Below are positions 1 to 6,308 of a DNA stretch of 26,569 nt, piece after piece. Origin of the DNA: a virus. The stretch is taken from positions 1 through 26,569 of the IMG/VR virus record IMGVR_UViG_3300025099_000112. One strand, written 5' to 3'. The notes below the pieces were generated by a model that did not search any database, was not told the DNA's origin, and saw only the letters and a program-made list of their open reading frames with translations. The first letter of the stretch is position 1, and every line of letters begins with the position of its first letter. The position numbers and the translations under genes are program-made.

Positions 1-48
1 TGCAGCAGCAGCCGCACCTGTATTAATTAGTCTTTTGCCTAAAGCCAT
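1..48 (-). CDS. N-terminal fragment of a fibre-like virion protein (cut by window edge)
   Basis: An ATG at 48..46 opens a frame that runs off the left edge after 16 codons, beginning MALGKRLINTG and then a run of alanines. This opening resembles, from memory, the N-terminus of LamG-type or adhesin-like tail proteins of flavobacterial phages; that is recognition, not a search result. The stop of the next upstream gene (51..53) lies just before it, so it is the last gene of the fibre block. If the window is circular, the frame continues in phase into the C-terminal fragment at the right edge (26456..26569). Only 16 residues are visible, so the function is tentative. Confidence 0.6.
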   Translation of the reverse strand, partial: MALGKRLINTGAAAAA

Positions 49-50
49 AT

Positions 51-602
51 TTATTCTTTTTCAGATGGAGGGAAAAATTGTACGTTGTATTGCAATGCAG
101 TCTTATAGGACTTCTTAGCATTTACTTCAGCTTCTAACCTATCGGCTTCTGTAAGTATTCCTGCTCTTTCTGTTGCAACATCCGAACTAATAGCAATATC
201 CCTCTCTGCTTTTCTTATAATTTGCCAATCGGTGGGTTGTAACAAACTACCTGCTTTAGATTTTATCTCTGCAATCTTACTTGCTTTGATGTCGGCTATC
301 TTATACCTTTTTTCTTTTTCGCCTGTTGGCTCTCCATCTTCTCCGATAACATCAAACTCCTGATTAAAGTCTATGTCGGTAACATCATAGGTTACTATCT
401 TATTCTTTTCATCAAAGTATAGACCTCCTTTGGTTTGGGTCTGTGGGTCATAGCTTGGTCTGACAACATCATAAAATCCCTCTGCCTCCAATACTTCTTT
501 AGATGCGTTTCTGAAATTTGTTATATGACCAGATTTACCATTAAATGTTTCTGGTAATAATTTTGTAGGATAAATTCCTGTATTAGTTACTTGTGCCTTC
601 AT
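51..602 (-). CDS. Phage protein with a tail-fibre-chaperone-like C-terminal region
   Basis: 183 residues starting MKAQVTNTG at 602. An ATG further upstream would overlap the preceding gene by 68 bases; the start at 602 places this gene directly behind that gene's stop (604..606). The N-terminal half is acidic and rich in beta-forming residues. The C-terminal part has a helical stretch (LLQPTDWQIIRKAERDIAI, then ATERAGILTEADRLEAE) that looks like the C-terminal region of DUF4376-type proteins and tail fibre assembly chaperones, where a P-T-D-W motif is followed by a charged helix. It sits among fibre genes, which fits a role in fibre assembly. The family link comes from motif recognition only. 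Confidence 0.72.
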   Translation of the reverse strand: MKAQVTNTGIYPTKLLPETFNGKSGHITNFRNASKEVLEAEGFYDVVRPSYDPQTQTKGGLYFDEKNKIVTYDVTDIDFNQEFDVIGEDGEPTGEKEKRYKIADIKASKIAEIKSKAGSLLQPTDWQIIRKAERDIAISSDVATERAGILTEADRLEAEVNAKKSYKTALQYNVQFFPPSEKE

Positions 603-603
603 A

Positions 604-1209
604 TTATTGTGGTTGTGCCGATGAATAAGTTGAAATTGAATAGTGATATTTTTTTGCACCTGATGCATCATCCGTGCAAACTATTTGAATCAAATTATCT
701 GATGACCCATCATAAGTGGTTGAACCTACCCTGTTAAATGTTGAGCCGGTTTCTGCAAATGTAAGGGCATAATTACCACTAACAATTAAGTCAATAACTT
801 GACCTTGTACGGCGTTTGAAAAAGTAAATGTTGCCGCCCCTGATGCCGTTGCCGTAAATGTACAACCGTTTAAAAAATTGAGGGCAAAGGATGTTCCACT
901 TCCAAGTGCTGAAAGTTCTGAATACCTATTTTCTAATTTTACAAACGTAACTGAATCATCAGCTAAAAAACCGGATGAAAGTGTTGTGGCAACCGTACCG
1001 TCCGCCAAAAGGATTTGACTTGATGATCCACTTGTTTTGACAAACGATGTTGCCTCCAATCTTCCGGTGGTGTCAACTTGTATATTTAAGTCATTACCAA
1101 CACCATCAGTCAGTTCTTTTGTTGAACCCGATGCGGCGGCATTATCAGTTAATTTGATAAGACCTTGATAAGTATCTTTTATTTTTAATCCCGATAGTGT
1201 AGTACCCAT
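604..1209 (-). CDS. Tail fibre-like structural protein
   Basis: 201 residues, start MGTTLSGLKIKDTYQG at 1209. The composition is rich in Ser, Thr, Gly and Ala with almost no charged clusters, as in beta-structured fibre shafts. Visible pieces are an N-terminal segment (GLKIKDTYQGLIKLTDNAAA) of the kind found in marine phage tail fibres, a middle stretch like those listing sampled conditions (SGFLADDSVTFVKLENRYSE), and a C-terminal beta-rich segment with YDGSSDNLIQIVCTDD that resembles the terminal domain of small phage fibres. No receptor-binding pocket can be assigned. It is probably a short fibre or spike part. Confidence 0.72.
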   Translation of the reverse strand: MGTTLSGLKIKDTYQGLIKLTDNAAASGSTKELTDGVGNDLNIQVDTTGRLEATSFVKTSGSSSQILLADGTVATTLSSGFLADDSVTFVKLENRYSELSALGSGTSFALNFLNGCTFTATASGAATFTFSNAVQGQVIDLIVSGNYALTFAETGSTFNRVGSTTYDGSSDNLIQIVCTDDASGAKKYHYSISTYSSAQPQ

Positions 1210-1236
1210 AATTAATTTTTTACAAATTTAACAAAT

Positions 1237-1491
1237 TTATATTTCATCCCATAATTCACTTTCTGCATTCCAATTTTTATTTAGCACCTCCCAAGTTTCC
1301 GGCAACCTTTCATCATATCTGTCCCATACCTCGTTAATAGAATCCCAAGTAAGAGGAATTACATAATTATACGATTGCCATTTATCTTCCGTGGTATTCC
1401 ATAAATCTTCAAGATTATCTAAAAGATGTTTTTTTAGTATCTTTTTGGTTTTCTTAGACCTTGAAATTACGTTAAAAGAAAGACCAAGCAT
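1237..1491 (-). CDS. Small tryptophan-repeat protein, probable virion component
   Basis: 84 residues with a basic N-terminus (SRSKKTKKILKK, about residues 10 to 21), then an acidic repeat region. Tryptophans sit at residues 31/38, 49/56 and 67/74/81: seven residues apart within a unit, with units 18 residues apart, giving about three copies of an 18-residue repeat. The same W-x6-W-x6-W pattern occurs twice in the distal tail protein encoded at 21405..23273 (W76/83/90 and W127/134/141), with similar wording such as LWNTTEDKWQ here and LWDATEDQWQ there. The start directly abuts the stop of the preceding gene. I do not know a named function; the shared motif suggests a tail or virion role. Confidence 0.72.
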   Translation of the reverse strand: MLGLSFNVISRSKKTKKILKKHLLDNLEDLWNTTEDKWQSYNYVIPLTWDSINEVWDRYDERLPETWEVLNKNWNAESELWDEI

Positions 1492-1785
1492 TTATTTTGG
1501 TTTTCGTAAGTAGCAGATGACTTGACCTTGACTTATTGAAACATCAGTAAAATTGCCGTATATTATATGTCCTTCTTTTATTGAAAAACTTGAAAGACCG
1601 CTATCACCCCCGGAAGTGTCATTTGTAAGTGTGATTGTGGTGTTTTCTGTGCATTCTATTGAACCAAAAAATTCACCACTTGGCGTTGATGAATTACCGT
1701 GTGTATTATCTAAAACCCTAAATCCATAATCACCGAATGACATTCGATAAAAATTATTAGCGGAATACAAGTCACGAGTTGCCAT
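1492..1785 (-). CDS. Small beta-rich structural protein
   Basis: 97 residues beginning MATRDLYSANNFYRMSFGDY. The second half (SLSSFSIKEGHIIYGNF-like wording, then ISQGQVICYLRKPK) has the pattern I associate with a small beta-barrel protein common in marine phage tail and head modules. The gene stops one base before the start of the tryptophan-repeat gene and begins two bases after the stop of the basic 42-residue gene, so the three form a tight translational chain. No enzymatic motif is visible. Role: probable minor virion protein. Confidence 0.7.
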   Translation of the reverse strand: MATRDLYSANNFYRMSFGDYGFRVLDNTHGNSSTPSGEFFGSIECTENTTITLTNDTSGGDSGLSSFSIKEGHIIYGNFTDVSISQGQVICYLRKPK

Positions 1786-1787
1786 AT

Positions 1788-1916
1788 TTATCTTTTTTTA
1801 CCTTGACCACGAGATTTTTTTTTCCACCCTTTTTGATTTATTGATGCATTCTTTGAATGAACACCGGGGCGTTTTCTTTTCGTGGCTTTTACAAAATTAG
1901 TAATATTTTTCGCCAT
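1788..1916 (-). CDS. 42-residue highly basic phage protein
   Basis: A short frame translated directly from the sequence: MAKNITNFVKATKRKRPGVH then a Lys/Arg/Gly-rich tail ending GQGKKR. The ATG overlaps the stop of the holin gene as TAATG (1918..1914), a standard translational coupling arrangement, and the stop lies just before the start of the next gene. About 17 of 42 residues are Lys, Arg or His with almost no acidic residues. Small proteins of this type (KRKRPGVH followed by a basic tail) recur in marine phage genomes, usually unannotated. It could bind nucleic acid or act in the virion. The coupled position and composition make it very likely a real gene. Confidence 0.75.
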   Translation of the reverse strand: MAKNITNFVKATKRKRPGVHSKNASINQKGWKKKSRGQGKKR

Positions 1917-2326
1917 TATTTATGGAGTTTATTTCCAAACACCTTCTCGACCCCACGACTGCCGAAATAGCCTCCCAAAATCACTTGCATAAGCCCCGTG
2001 ATTGTTGTTAGATCATAGTCCATATACCATCCAATGATATAAGAAATTGTAAAAAAACATAAAGTCAAAGGGCGAACATTTTGCGCCAACCATCCACTTC
2101 TGCTATCTGCCACCCACCTTCGGGTCACTCCGTCCATTTCGGCACGTTCTAATCTTAGCTTTTCTAAAGCGACCTCCTTATCCTCGGATGACATATCTGA
2201 GCCGCCAATAATTGCTTCAATTACGTTTCCAATGGGGGTATCTTCGGCAATTGCACCGACCACCTTTGGAATCTTTTGCAGTAGAAAAGAACCTACCGCC
2301 GTATCTTTAAATTTCTTTTTAGGCAT
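1916..2326 (-). CDS. Holin of the 3TM GTA type
   Basis: 136 residues. After a charged N-terminal half (EDKEVALEKLRLERAEMDG) comes the characteristic core RRWVADSRSGWLAQNVRPLT, followed by hydrophobic segments near residues 84 to 100 and 107 to 120 and the closing GGYFGSRGVEKVFG. This matches the family called holin of 3TMs for gene-transfer-agent release (PF11351). Such proteins form membrane lesions that let the endolysin reach the cell wall. The gene lies right after the M15 peptidase gene, which supports the lysis role. A second candidate holin lies at 2736..3146. Confidence 0.85.
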   Translation of the reverse strand: MPKKKFKDTAVGSFLLQKIPKVVGAIAEDTPIGNVIEAIIGGSDMSSEDKEVALEKLRLERAEMDGVTRRWVADSRSGWLAQNVRPLTLCFFTISYIIGWYMDYDLTTITGLMQVILGGYFGSRGVEKVFGNKLHK

Positions 2327-2344
2327 ATTGTACTCCCTACTGTA

Positions 2345-2746
2345 TTAGTAAATCCAAATAACGTTGGATGATTTTTGTCCTCCATATTCTTTGCAGTCAT
2401 TGTCAACGTGAATAAATCCTGATTTTCCTGAAATACCGATTCTATTAAATCCGGCTTTGATAAGTGCATTAACGATGTTAAATCTATCTCTTGATGTTGT
2501 TGCCAATATATCTGCCGCCCTTCCGTATAAATGAGATGATTTGATTTCTGTCTTGCCAAGATTTTTGTATATGGCTCGGTTTTTTTCTGGTGTACGATAC
2601 CCCGAAGTGATTTTAAAGGGTGTCCCATTACTATAACCTCGAGCCGTGTCGAGCATCCTAAGAAAATCCCTATCCATATACAAATCAGCAGAACCGGCAT
2701 AGTCCGGCGAATCAAATTCCTCAATATTAAAATATTTAAGATTCAT
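2345..2746 (-). CDS. Peptidase M15A-type endolysin
   Basis: 133 residues from the start [15 protein letters not shown]. An in-frame ATG 15 codons upstream exists but would add residues outside the family pattern and lengthen the overlap with the preceding gene; with the chosen start the overlap is 11 bases. The zinc peptidase signature is intact: SGYRT (48 to 52), [10 protein letters not shown] with His72 and Asp79, and FIHVD with His113. Members of Peptidase_M15_3 (PF08291) cleave peptide cross-links of peptidoglycan. The position between two membrane protein genes marks this as the lysis cassette. No signal peptide is seen, so export depends on a holin. Confidence 0.9.
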   Translation of the reverse strand: MNLKYFNIEEFDSPDYAGSADLYMDRDFLRMLDTARGYSNGTPFKITSGYRTPEKNRAIYKNLGKTEIKSSHLYGRAADILATTSRDRFNIVNALIKAGFNRIGISGKSGFIHVDNDCKEYGGQKSSNVIWIY

Positions 2747-3146
2747 TACTGCAATCATTTTTACAACCGCACTTACCGCTTTTGCAGTCATCGTGTTGAA
2801 GTGTTTTGTTCAATAGTAATCGGTCAATGGTATCATCTTGAACTTTGATAAGCATATTTTCAAGCATATCTTTCGATTGAACAAGCATTTCAATTTTCAT
2901 TTCAAGATTTGATATTTTCTTTTTTGCCGCATCCAAATCATCAGGGTTTCTCCCGGTAATACTTGCAATGACCATCGCAATTGATGCCGCAATCATACCT
3001 ATAAGGGTATTTACTATTTGTGCGTTTTCACTTGGTATTTGATACTTTGAGAGATATAATAATATCAAAACAACCAAGAAAAATACAAGTAAACTTCCTG
3101 CAAAGTGTCTTATGTCTTTCGCTACTCCGTTTGTTGGCATTTTCAT
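2736..3146 (-). CDS. Two-TM coiled-coil membrane protein, candidate holin or spanin-like
   Basis: 136 residues. Two hydrophobic segments are visible, about residues 18 to 33 ([14 protein letters not shown]) and 46 to 62 ([18 protein letters not shown]), followed by a predicted coiled coil ([18 protein letters not shown]) and a cysteine-rich tail [12 protein letters not shown]. The gene is next to the M15 endolysin and overlaps it slightly. The start codon overlaps the stop of a 33-residue ORF as ATGA. Membrane topology and context suggest a holin or inner-membrane lysis partner; the long soluble coiled coil is unusual for a simple holin. The cysteine-rich tail could bind a metal or form disulphides. 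Confidence 0.75.
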   Translation of the reverse strand: MKMPTNGVAKDIRHFAGSLLVFFLVVLILLYLSKYQIPSENAQIVNTLIGMIAASIAMVIASITGRNPDDLDAAKKKISNLEMKIEMLVQSKDMLENMLIKVQDDTIDRLLLNKTLQHDDCKSGKCGCKNDCSNES

Positions 3147-3244
3147 CTGCTTAATGGTCTAAATAGTTGTTGAAATCTTTGTCTTATCTTGGTAATTCTA
3201 ATCCCTTCAATTTGGCTTTGGGTAGGTTTAATACTGTTGTACAT
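3143..3244 (-). CDS. 33-residue basic micro-ORF in the lysis block
   Basis: Translated by eye: [20 protein letters not shown] then [13 protein letters not shown]. The start overlaps the stop of the upstream 50-residue gene as TAATG, and the stop overlaps the start of the two-TM gene as ATGA (3146..3143). Double coupling of a short frame between two plausible genes is strong positional evidence for translation. The peptide is positively charged and amphipathic, without a membrane segment. Function unknown; it may serve mainly to couple translation, or be a small phage protein of the kind found beside holins in flavobacterial phages. Confidence 0.6.
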   Translation of the reverse strand: MYNSIKPTQSQIEGIRITKIRQRFQQLFRPLSR

Positions 3245-3396
3245 TATTTTTTAAGGGCTTTATATATTGAAATACAGGTGAACGTAAGGGTTGCAGTTAA
3301 CACGAAAAATTGAATCACAGAATTGACTTCCGATACACTAACTGCAAATGCACCTATGTTTAGTCCATATACACTAAAAATCTTTAAATCATCCAT
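3244..3396 (-). CDS. 50-residue single-TM protein, holin-like
   Basis: Translated by eye: starts MDDLKIFSVYGLNIGAFAVS and continues with a hydrophobic segment from about residue 24 to 44 before the end YKALKK. Short, single-membrane-segment proteins with this layout (acidic start, aromatic-rich amphipathic stretch, TM, basic tail) are frequent in flavobacterial phage lysis blocks. It begins ten bases after the tail terminator gene stop and its stop overlaps the next start (TAATG). A small holin or antiholin is possible; no family is certain. Confidence 0.68.
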   Translation of the reverse strand: MDDLKIFSVYGLNIGAFAVSVSEVNSVIQFFVLTATLTFTCISIYKALKK

Positions 3397-3406
3397 AGAT
3401 CATCCA

Positions 3407-3844
3407 TTATATTTTTTCTATTTTATTTGATATTTCGACAATCGCTCGGAAATATGTTTTATCCTCCAAGTCATCCTCAAAATATGTCACACCGTTATTT
3501 GTGCAAGTTATAACATTAAATCCATCGCTTGATAAATCGTAATACCCACTTGATCTTGTACGGACTAAATTTAAAATACTGCTTACAATTTGATTCGACT
3601 GCAATTCACCACCGGAATCGGAATCAAATGCCGTGACAACTTCCAATCTCGTAACGCATTCAGAAATGAAACTTGTTCCGTTAAAATCACTTTCGTTATT
3701 ACTTACAGAAAACACCCTTATATATGGCTCAGATGCATCAGATGGCACTCTATTATAAACCGGGACATAACTGCCACCAATAGAAATTGCATCCGTTAAA
3801 CGGCTTAAAATGGCTTTTCTAATAAACTGTAATGCCTCGTTCAT
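3407..3844 (-). CDS. Tail terminator / DUF3168-like tail completion protein
   Basis: 145 residues. The start overlaps the stop of the gp10-like gene (3841). The layout is typical of the DUF3168 or gp17-type tail completion group: an N-terminal helix (EALQFIRKAILSRL), a PVYNRVPSDASEPYIRV segment, beta strands with ISECVTRLEVVTAF, and a C-terminal YFRAIVEISNKI strand. Such proteins cap the tail tube and join it to the head. Its place right after the HK97 gp10-like gene is the standard siphovirus order. What is not standard is that the major tail protein does not follow directly; a lysis and fibre block intervenes. Confidence 0.78.
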   Translation of the reverse strand: MNEALQFIRKAILSRLTDAISIGGSYVPVYNRVPSDASEPYIRVFSVSNNESDFNGTSFISECVTRLEVVTAFDSDSGGELQSNQIVSSILNLVRTRSSGYYDLSSDGFNVITCTNNGVTYFEDDLEDKTYFRAIVEISNKIEKI

Positions 3845-4287
3845 CGTGTTAAATTATTTAATCGACCGTCAAGCCTATCTAAAAGGTTTTTTAATTCCAC
3901 CCTTACAGATGAAAAGAAAAAAGGTCTTGCGTTTTGATTGGTTTTCTTTTTTAGTGGATTTGCCTTGAATTGCTCAGCATAAGATTTTGGAATACCAAGT
4001 TCCAACATATCATTAAATTTAAGATTTCCATCCCTTGTTCCAAATTCAACAAATGGCGAATAAAAAGTCTTTGAAAACACCCTTGCCATTTTGCCCATTC
4101 TACCGAATCCAATACCTTGTTTTAAAGCCGATTTATCAGTTGGCACACTTTTTTTCATTCTTGCCGCCGAAAAAGCAGCAGTATCACCAATCTCTTTTGA
4201 AAGTCCTTCCTTAGAAAAACTTTTGAGTTGATTGAGTTTTCGGTTCAAATCATTTAAATCGCTCTGTTTGATTTTAACACTAATCAA
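3841..4287 (-). CDS. HK97 gp10-like tail completion protein
   Basis: 148 residues, with coiled N-terminal helix (LNDLNRKLNQLKSFSKEGL), then AAFSAARMKKSVPTDKSALK and the hallmark FYSPFVEFGTRD followed by NARPFFFSSV near the C-terminus. The YSPFVEFGT and RPFF pair defines the HK97-gp10 family (PF04883), minor proteins at the head-tail interface. It overlaps the head-tail joining gene by 8 bases upstream and the tail terminator gene by 4 bases downstream, as expected for a co-translated connector operon. Confidence 0.88.
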   Translation of the reverse strand: MISVKIKQSDLNDLNRKLNQLKSFSKEGLSKEIGDTAAFSAARMKKSVPTDKSALKQGIGFGRMGKMARVFSKTFYSPFVEFGTRDGNLKFNDMLELGIPKSYAEQFKANPLKKKTNQNARPFFFSSVRVELKNLLDRLDGRLNNLTR

Positions 4288-4606
4288 TTTTTGTGGCTTT
4301 TATCGTTGTATAATATTTGTATCCGGATTCGAATTTACCATTGATTCGGTATTCACCGGAAACGTTTTCTATTTTTAAAAGATCGGTGTTCAAGATAGTG
4401 TCGGCGGTTTTTTGTCTAATAATAAGTTCAATATCAAGTTCACGCCTACGCTTTCCATTCTCTTGGTTTATATCACCGCTTGTTTCCCTTTTATATGCCC
4501 ATATAGTCGATGCGGTTGCCGTTGTGGAAGTAAACCCTCCGAAAGTGTCGGCGGTTTTTGTCAATCGCCTTACTTCAACCCTTGTATCAAGTTTTCCCGC
4601 ATCCAT
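4280..4606 (-). CDS. Head-tail joining protein (head closure, SPP1 gp16-like)
   Basis: 108 residues: MDAGKLDTRVEVRRLTKTAD, then a WAYKRETSGD segment and a beta-rich end with GEYRINGKFESGYKYYTTIK. The D-x-R-V-x-x-x-R opening, the W-A-x-x-x-x-x-S-G core and the closing strands are typical of the phage head-tail joining family (PF05521). The protein closes the portal channel and offers the tail docking site. Its start overlaps the stop of the connector gene by one base at 4606. Confidence 0.87.
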   Translation of the reverse strand: MDAGKLDTRVEVRRLTKTADTFGGFTSTTATASTIWAYKRETSGDINQENGKRRRELDIELIIRQKTADTILNTDLLKIENVSGEYRINGKFESGYKYYTTIKATKID

Positions 4607-5163
4607 TAAATAAACACGGTTTTATATGATGACAATAAGTCCATTGCACTTGTTGGAATTTCATTTATTGATTCCCCAACTACAAAGTCAGACCGATTGT
4701 CATAATAGGTCGTTACCATTTGCAACAACGCTTGTTTCAGGAAAGAATCATCAATCCCGGTAGTGACATAAGTGATTTTTACTTCCTTTGCCGGTAGTTC
4801 GTTCAATTCTATTATTTCATTATCCAATCCCTTTGCCGAATATGTTGCGGCAGTTCCATCAACGGTTGCAGATGAAATAGATGCAACTGGAGCAAAAGGT
4901 AATGCGATCCTCGTGTCAGCAAATGGCAAATAGTAAGTTCTATTTTTTGCCACAATATCTTTTGAAATATAATTTTCCGCCACGATTCTTGCTTGGGTGA
5001 TCATTTGCCCAATAATAGTATCATCTGCCGTGGTGTCAATTCTTGCAAAATCCTTGACATTTGCCGCCGTGATGATTTCACTTCCGGTTGTGGAATTGAT
5101 TTTAATTTGCGGTTGAAACGTAATTGGCGGGTCGCTGAAATAAGTGTTTTGTGTATATGGCAT
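4606..5163 (-). CDS. Head-tail connector protein (gp6-like adaptor)
   Basis: 185 residues. The N-terminal half has the helical ANVKDFARIDTTADDTIIGQ and QARIVAENYISKDI pattern of gp6-like adaptors (PF05135 group), followed by a beta insertion (PFAPVASISSATVDG) and a final helical DDSFLKQALLQMVTTYYDNR. These adaptors bind under the portal ring. It shares one base with the next upstream gene (5163) and with the joining protein gene downstream, so the connector genes are translated as one chain. Confidence 0.87.
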   Translation of the reverse strand: MPYTQNTYFSDPPITFQPQIKINSTTGSEIITAANVKDFARIDTTADDTIIGQMITQARIVAENYISKDIVAKNRTYYLPFADTRIALPFAPVASISSATVDGTAATYSAKGLDNEIIELNELPAKEVKITYVTTGIDDSFLKQALLQMVTTYYDNRSDFVVGESINEIPTSAMDLLSSYKTVFI

Positions 5164-5372
5164 TATTTGCTTCTTTTAGTAGTTCTTTTTTTTGCCACTT
5201 TGTTTTCCTTAGTTTCTTTAGCTTTTTTTTCCTCTTTTACCTTTTCAACAAATTCAACGCCGATTCCTTTTTTGATATAATCCGATGCGACCTTGTTGTC
5301 AATATCATAAACCTTTTCCTCCCAACGCCATCCATCAGAGGATAAAACGCTTTTTTTCATTAATATTTTCAT
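5163..5372 (-). CDS. Small lysine-rich protein at the head of the connector operon
   Basis: 69 residues from ATG 5372 (MKILMKKSVLSSDG...); a second ATG at 5360 would give 65. The first half is folded-looking (SDGWRWEEKVYDIDNK, then YIKKGIGVEFVEKV), while the last 25 residues are almost only Lys, Glu, Arg, Thr and Ala. Short proteins with a beta start and a charged tail often precede the connector gene in flavobacterial phages. A promoter-like element (5373..5385) abuts the 5372 ATG, so if transcription starts there, 5360 may be the real start. Function unknown; possibly a minor head protein. Confidence 0.68.
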   Translation of the reverse strand: MKILMKKSVLSSDGWRWEEKVYDIDNKVASDYIKKGIGVEFVEKVKEEKKAKETKENKVAKKRTTKRSK

Positions 5373-5390
5373 AATATATAATTTACACAA
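5373..5390 (-). promoter_or_regulatory. Possible promoter of the connector operon
   Basis: The 13 bases 5373..5385 (aatatataattta on the plus strand) are identical to the start-proximal part of the two near-identical promoter elements at 6943..6980 and 19986..20023, and TTTG follows on the minus-strand side at 5387..5390. The element lies between an intrinsic terminator (5395..5427) and the first gene of the connector operon, exactly where a promoter would be needed. The upstream half of the longer element is missing, so this is a weaker case than the other two. Confidence 0.4.
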
Positions 5391-5394
5391 AGAT

Positions 5395-5427
5395 AAAAAA
5401 AAAGGGTAACACTTAAATGCTACCCTT
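5395..5427 (-). terminator. Intrinsic terminator after the PD-(D/E)XK gene
   Basis: On the minus strand aagggta (5427..5421) pairs with taccctt (5408..5402), extended by gca/tgt with one wobble, giving a 10-bp stem and a 6-base loop, followed by a T-run complementary to the A tract at 5395..5403. It would stop transcription leaving the accessory block. Confidence 0.85.
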
Positions 5428-5452
5428 AATTAACCAAACTCACCTAAACAAT

Positions 5453-5848
5453 TTATGTAGGGGATTGAGAATCCCTCTTGAATACAAAGTTATTAAAATT
5501 TTTGGAATATTTACCCACAAGTGATAACCTAACCGATTGCATATTTCCATTGTTTTTAAATATAAAAAACCCCTCAAGATGATAAACATAAACGGCAAAG
5601 TAATCCACATCGCTTTTAGTATAAACCCTTTTTGAATTTTGAAGTGGCACTTGTATTGTTGTAATGGTGTCTTTTATGGGTAATTTTATGGTTGATTTGA
5701 TTTGTATTTTATATAAGTTTTTGCCATTATCAACTACGCAATCATAAATTGATGCATCCGATAAGGGCATTGAAACATTATATCCCCTTTTAATGCATTC
5801 GGTTGCGAAAAGGTATTCACTAAAACACCCCCTTTGATTATTATTCAA
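5453..5848 (-). CDS. PD-(D/E)XK endonuclease (PDDEXK_5-like)
   Basis: 131 residues. The first 55 match the PDDEXK_5 family (PF11645, group I intron-associated nuclease type): GCFSEYLFATECIKRGYNVS with Glu11, PLSDASIYDCVVD with Asp36, and YKIQIKST with Gln49 and Lys51, the form in which Q-x-K replaces E-x-K. The only usable start is TTG at 5848: an in-frame TAA lies just upstream and the next Met would remove the essential Glu11. A nearby ATG (5853) opens only a two-codon frame overlapping the TTG. The gene stands alone between two terminators inside the structural region, away from the replication genes. It may cut DNA as a homing-type or host-directed nuclease; the target cannot be told from sequence. 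Confidence 0.82.
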   Translation of the reverse strand: MNNNQRGCFSEYLFATECIKRGYNVSMPLSDASIYDCVVDNGKNLYKIQIKSTIKLPIKDTITTIQVPLQNSKRVYTKSDVDYFAVYVYHLEGFFIFKNNGNMQSVRLSLVGKYSKNFNNFVFKRDSQSPT

Positions 5849-5872
5849 TTCATTGGTTTAATGTAAAGGTAT

Positions 5873-5906
5873 AAAAAAATGCCCACCAAGTGAATGGCGG
5901 ACATTT
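5873..5906 (-). terminator. Intrinsic terminator in the accessory block
   Basis: The minus strand has an 11-bp stem (5906..5896 with 5887..5877; two wobble pairs) around an 8-base loop, followed directly by a T-run (complement of A 5873..5879). It closes the unit transcribed from the promoter at 6943..6980 and leaves the endonuclease gene downstream without an obvious promoter of its own. Confidence 0.82.
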
Positions 5907-5931
5907 CCCAACAATTATCAAACAAAAAAAA

Positions 5932-6015
5932 CTATCTTAATTTCTTTACTAATTTATTAAATTTTTTAATATTAACAATATTTTGATTTATGTTTATCTG
6001 CCGATGGATATGCAT
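5932..6015 (-). CDS. Possible 27-residue basic micro-ORF
   Basis: In the gap after the membrane protein gene, an ATG at 6015 preceded by a purine-rich AAAAAGGAT opens a frame MHIHRQININQNIVNIKKFN then KLVKKLR and TAG at 5934..5932, 26 bases before the terminator stem. The ATG lies inside a perfect 14-bp palindrome (ggatatgcatatcc, 6006..6019). The region is very AT-rich and short frames with many Lys, Asn and Ile arise by chance, so this is only a candidate. Otherwise the gap contains nothing but the palindrome and terminator. Confidence 0.3.
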   Translation of the reverse strand: MHIHRQININQNIVNIKKFNKLVKKLR

Positions 6016-6029
6016 ATCCTTTTTTTTGC

Positions 6030-6290
6030 TTAGGAAGTTATCTTTTTGAGCCATATTATTATATCAATTAAAAATATTTCAATGTGAAAGTTATTCCACC
6101 ATTCGATAATTGTTTCAAGATGTAAAAGAAAATTTGAACATAACCAAACCGATATAAAAACCGCCGACAATAATATTGCAAACGATTTCGCCGCCTCAAT
6201 TATGTTCTTGCGATTTTCCTCGTTGGTAATTCTTTTTACCATTATATATTCTGGTGTATCTTGTATTCTATATTCATTTTGATTTTTCAT
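6030..6290 (-). CDS. Small two-segment membrane protein of the accessory block
   Basis: 86 residues. A charged N-terminal cytosolic-looking part (MKNQNEYRIQDTPEYIMVKR, NEENRKNIIEAAK) precedes a hydrophobic segment from about residue 35 to 57 (FAILLSAVFISVWLCSNFLL) and a second one near 71 to 81 (IEIFLIDIIIWL), ending KKITS. No family recognised. It is the third gene of the unit driven by the promoter at 6943..6980. A phage membrane protein expressed from an early-type promoter outside the lysis block could act in superinfection exclusion or host membrane modification; this is inference. Confidence 0.65.
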   Translation of the reverse strand: MKNQNEYRIQDTPEYIMVKRITNEENRKNIIEAAKSFAILLSAVFISVWLCSNFLLHLETIIEWWNNFHIEIFLIDIIIWLKKITS

Positions 6291-6308
6291 AATTTAATTT
6301 TTGGTTAT

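Noticed and set aside
2293-2724. A 143-codon frame on the minus strand with a lipoprotein-like start ([16 protein letters not shown]), which would suit an embedded spanin.
   Set aside because: It overlaps the M15 endolysin almost completely in another frame, its C-terminal part is not protein-like, and embedded spanins normally lie in a spanin gene.
6006-6019. Perfect palindrome ggatatgcatatcc followed by T8 on the plus strand, like a plus-strand terminator or operator.
   Set aside because: No plus-strand gene exists to terminate, and a 5-bp AT-rich stem is weak; an operator role cannot be supported from one copy.
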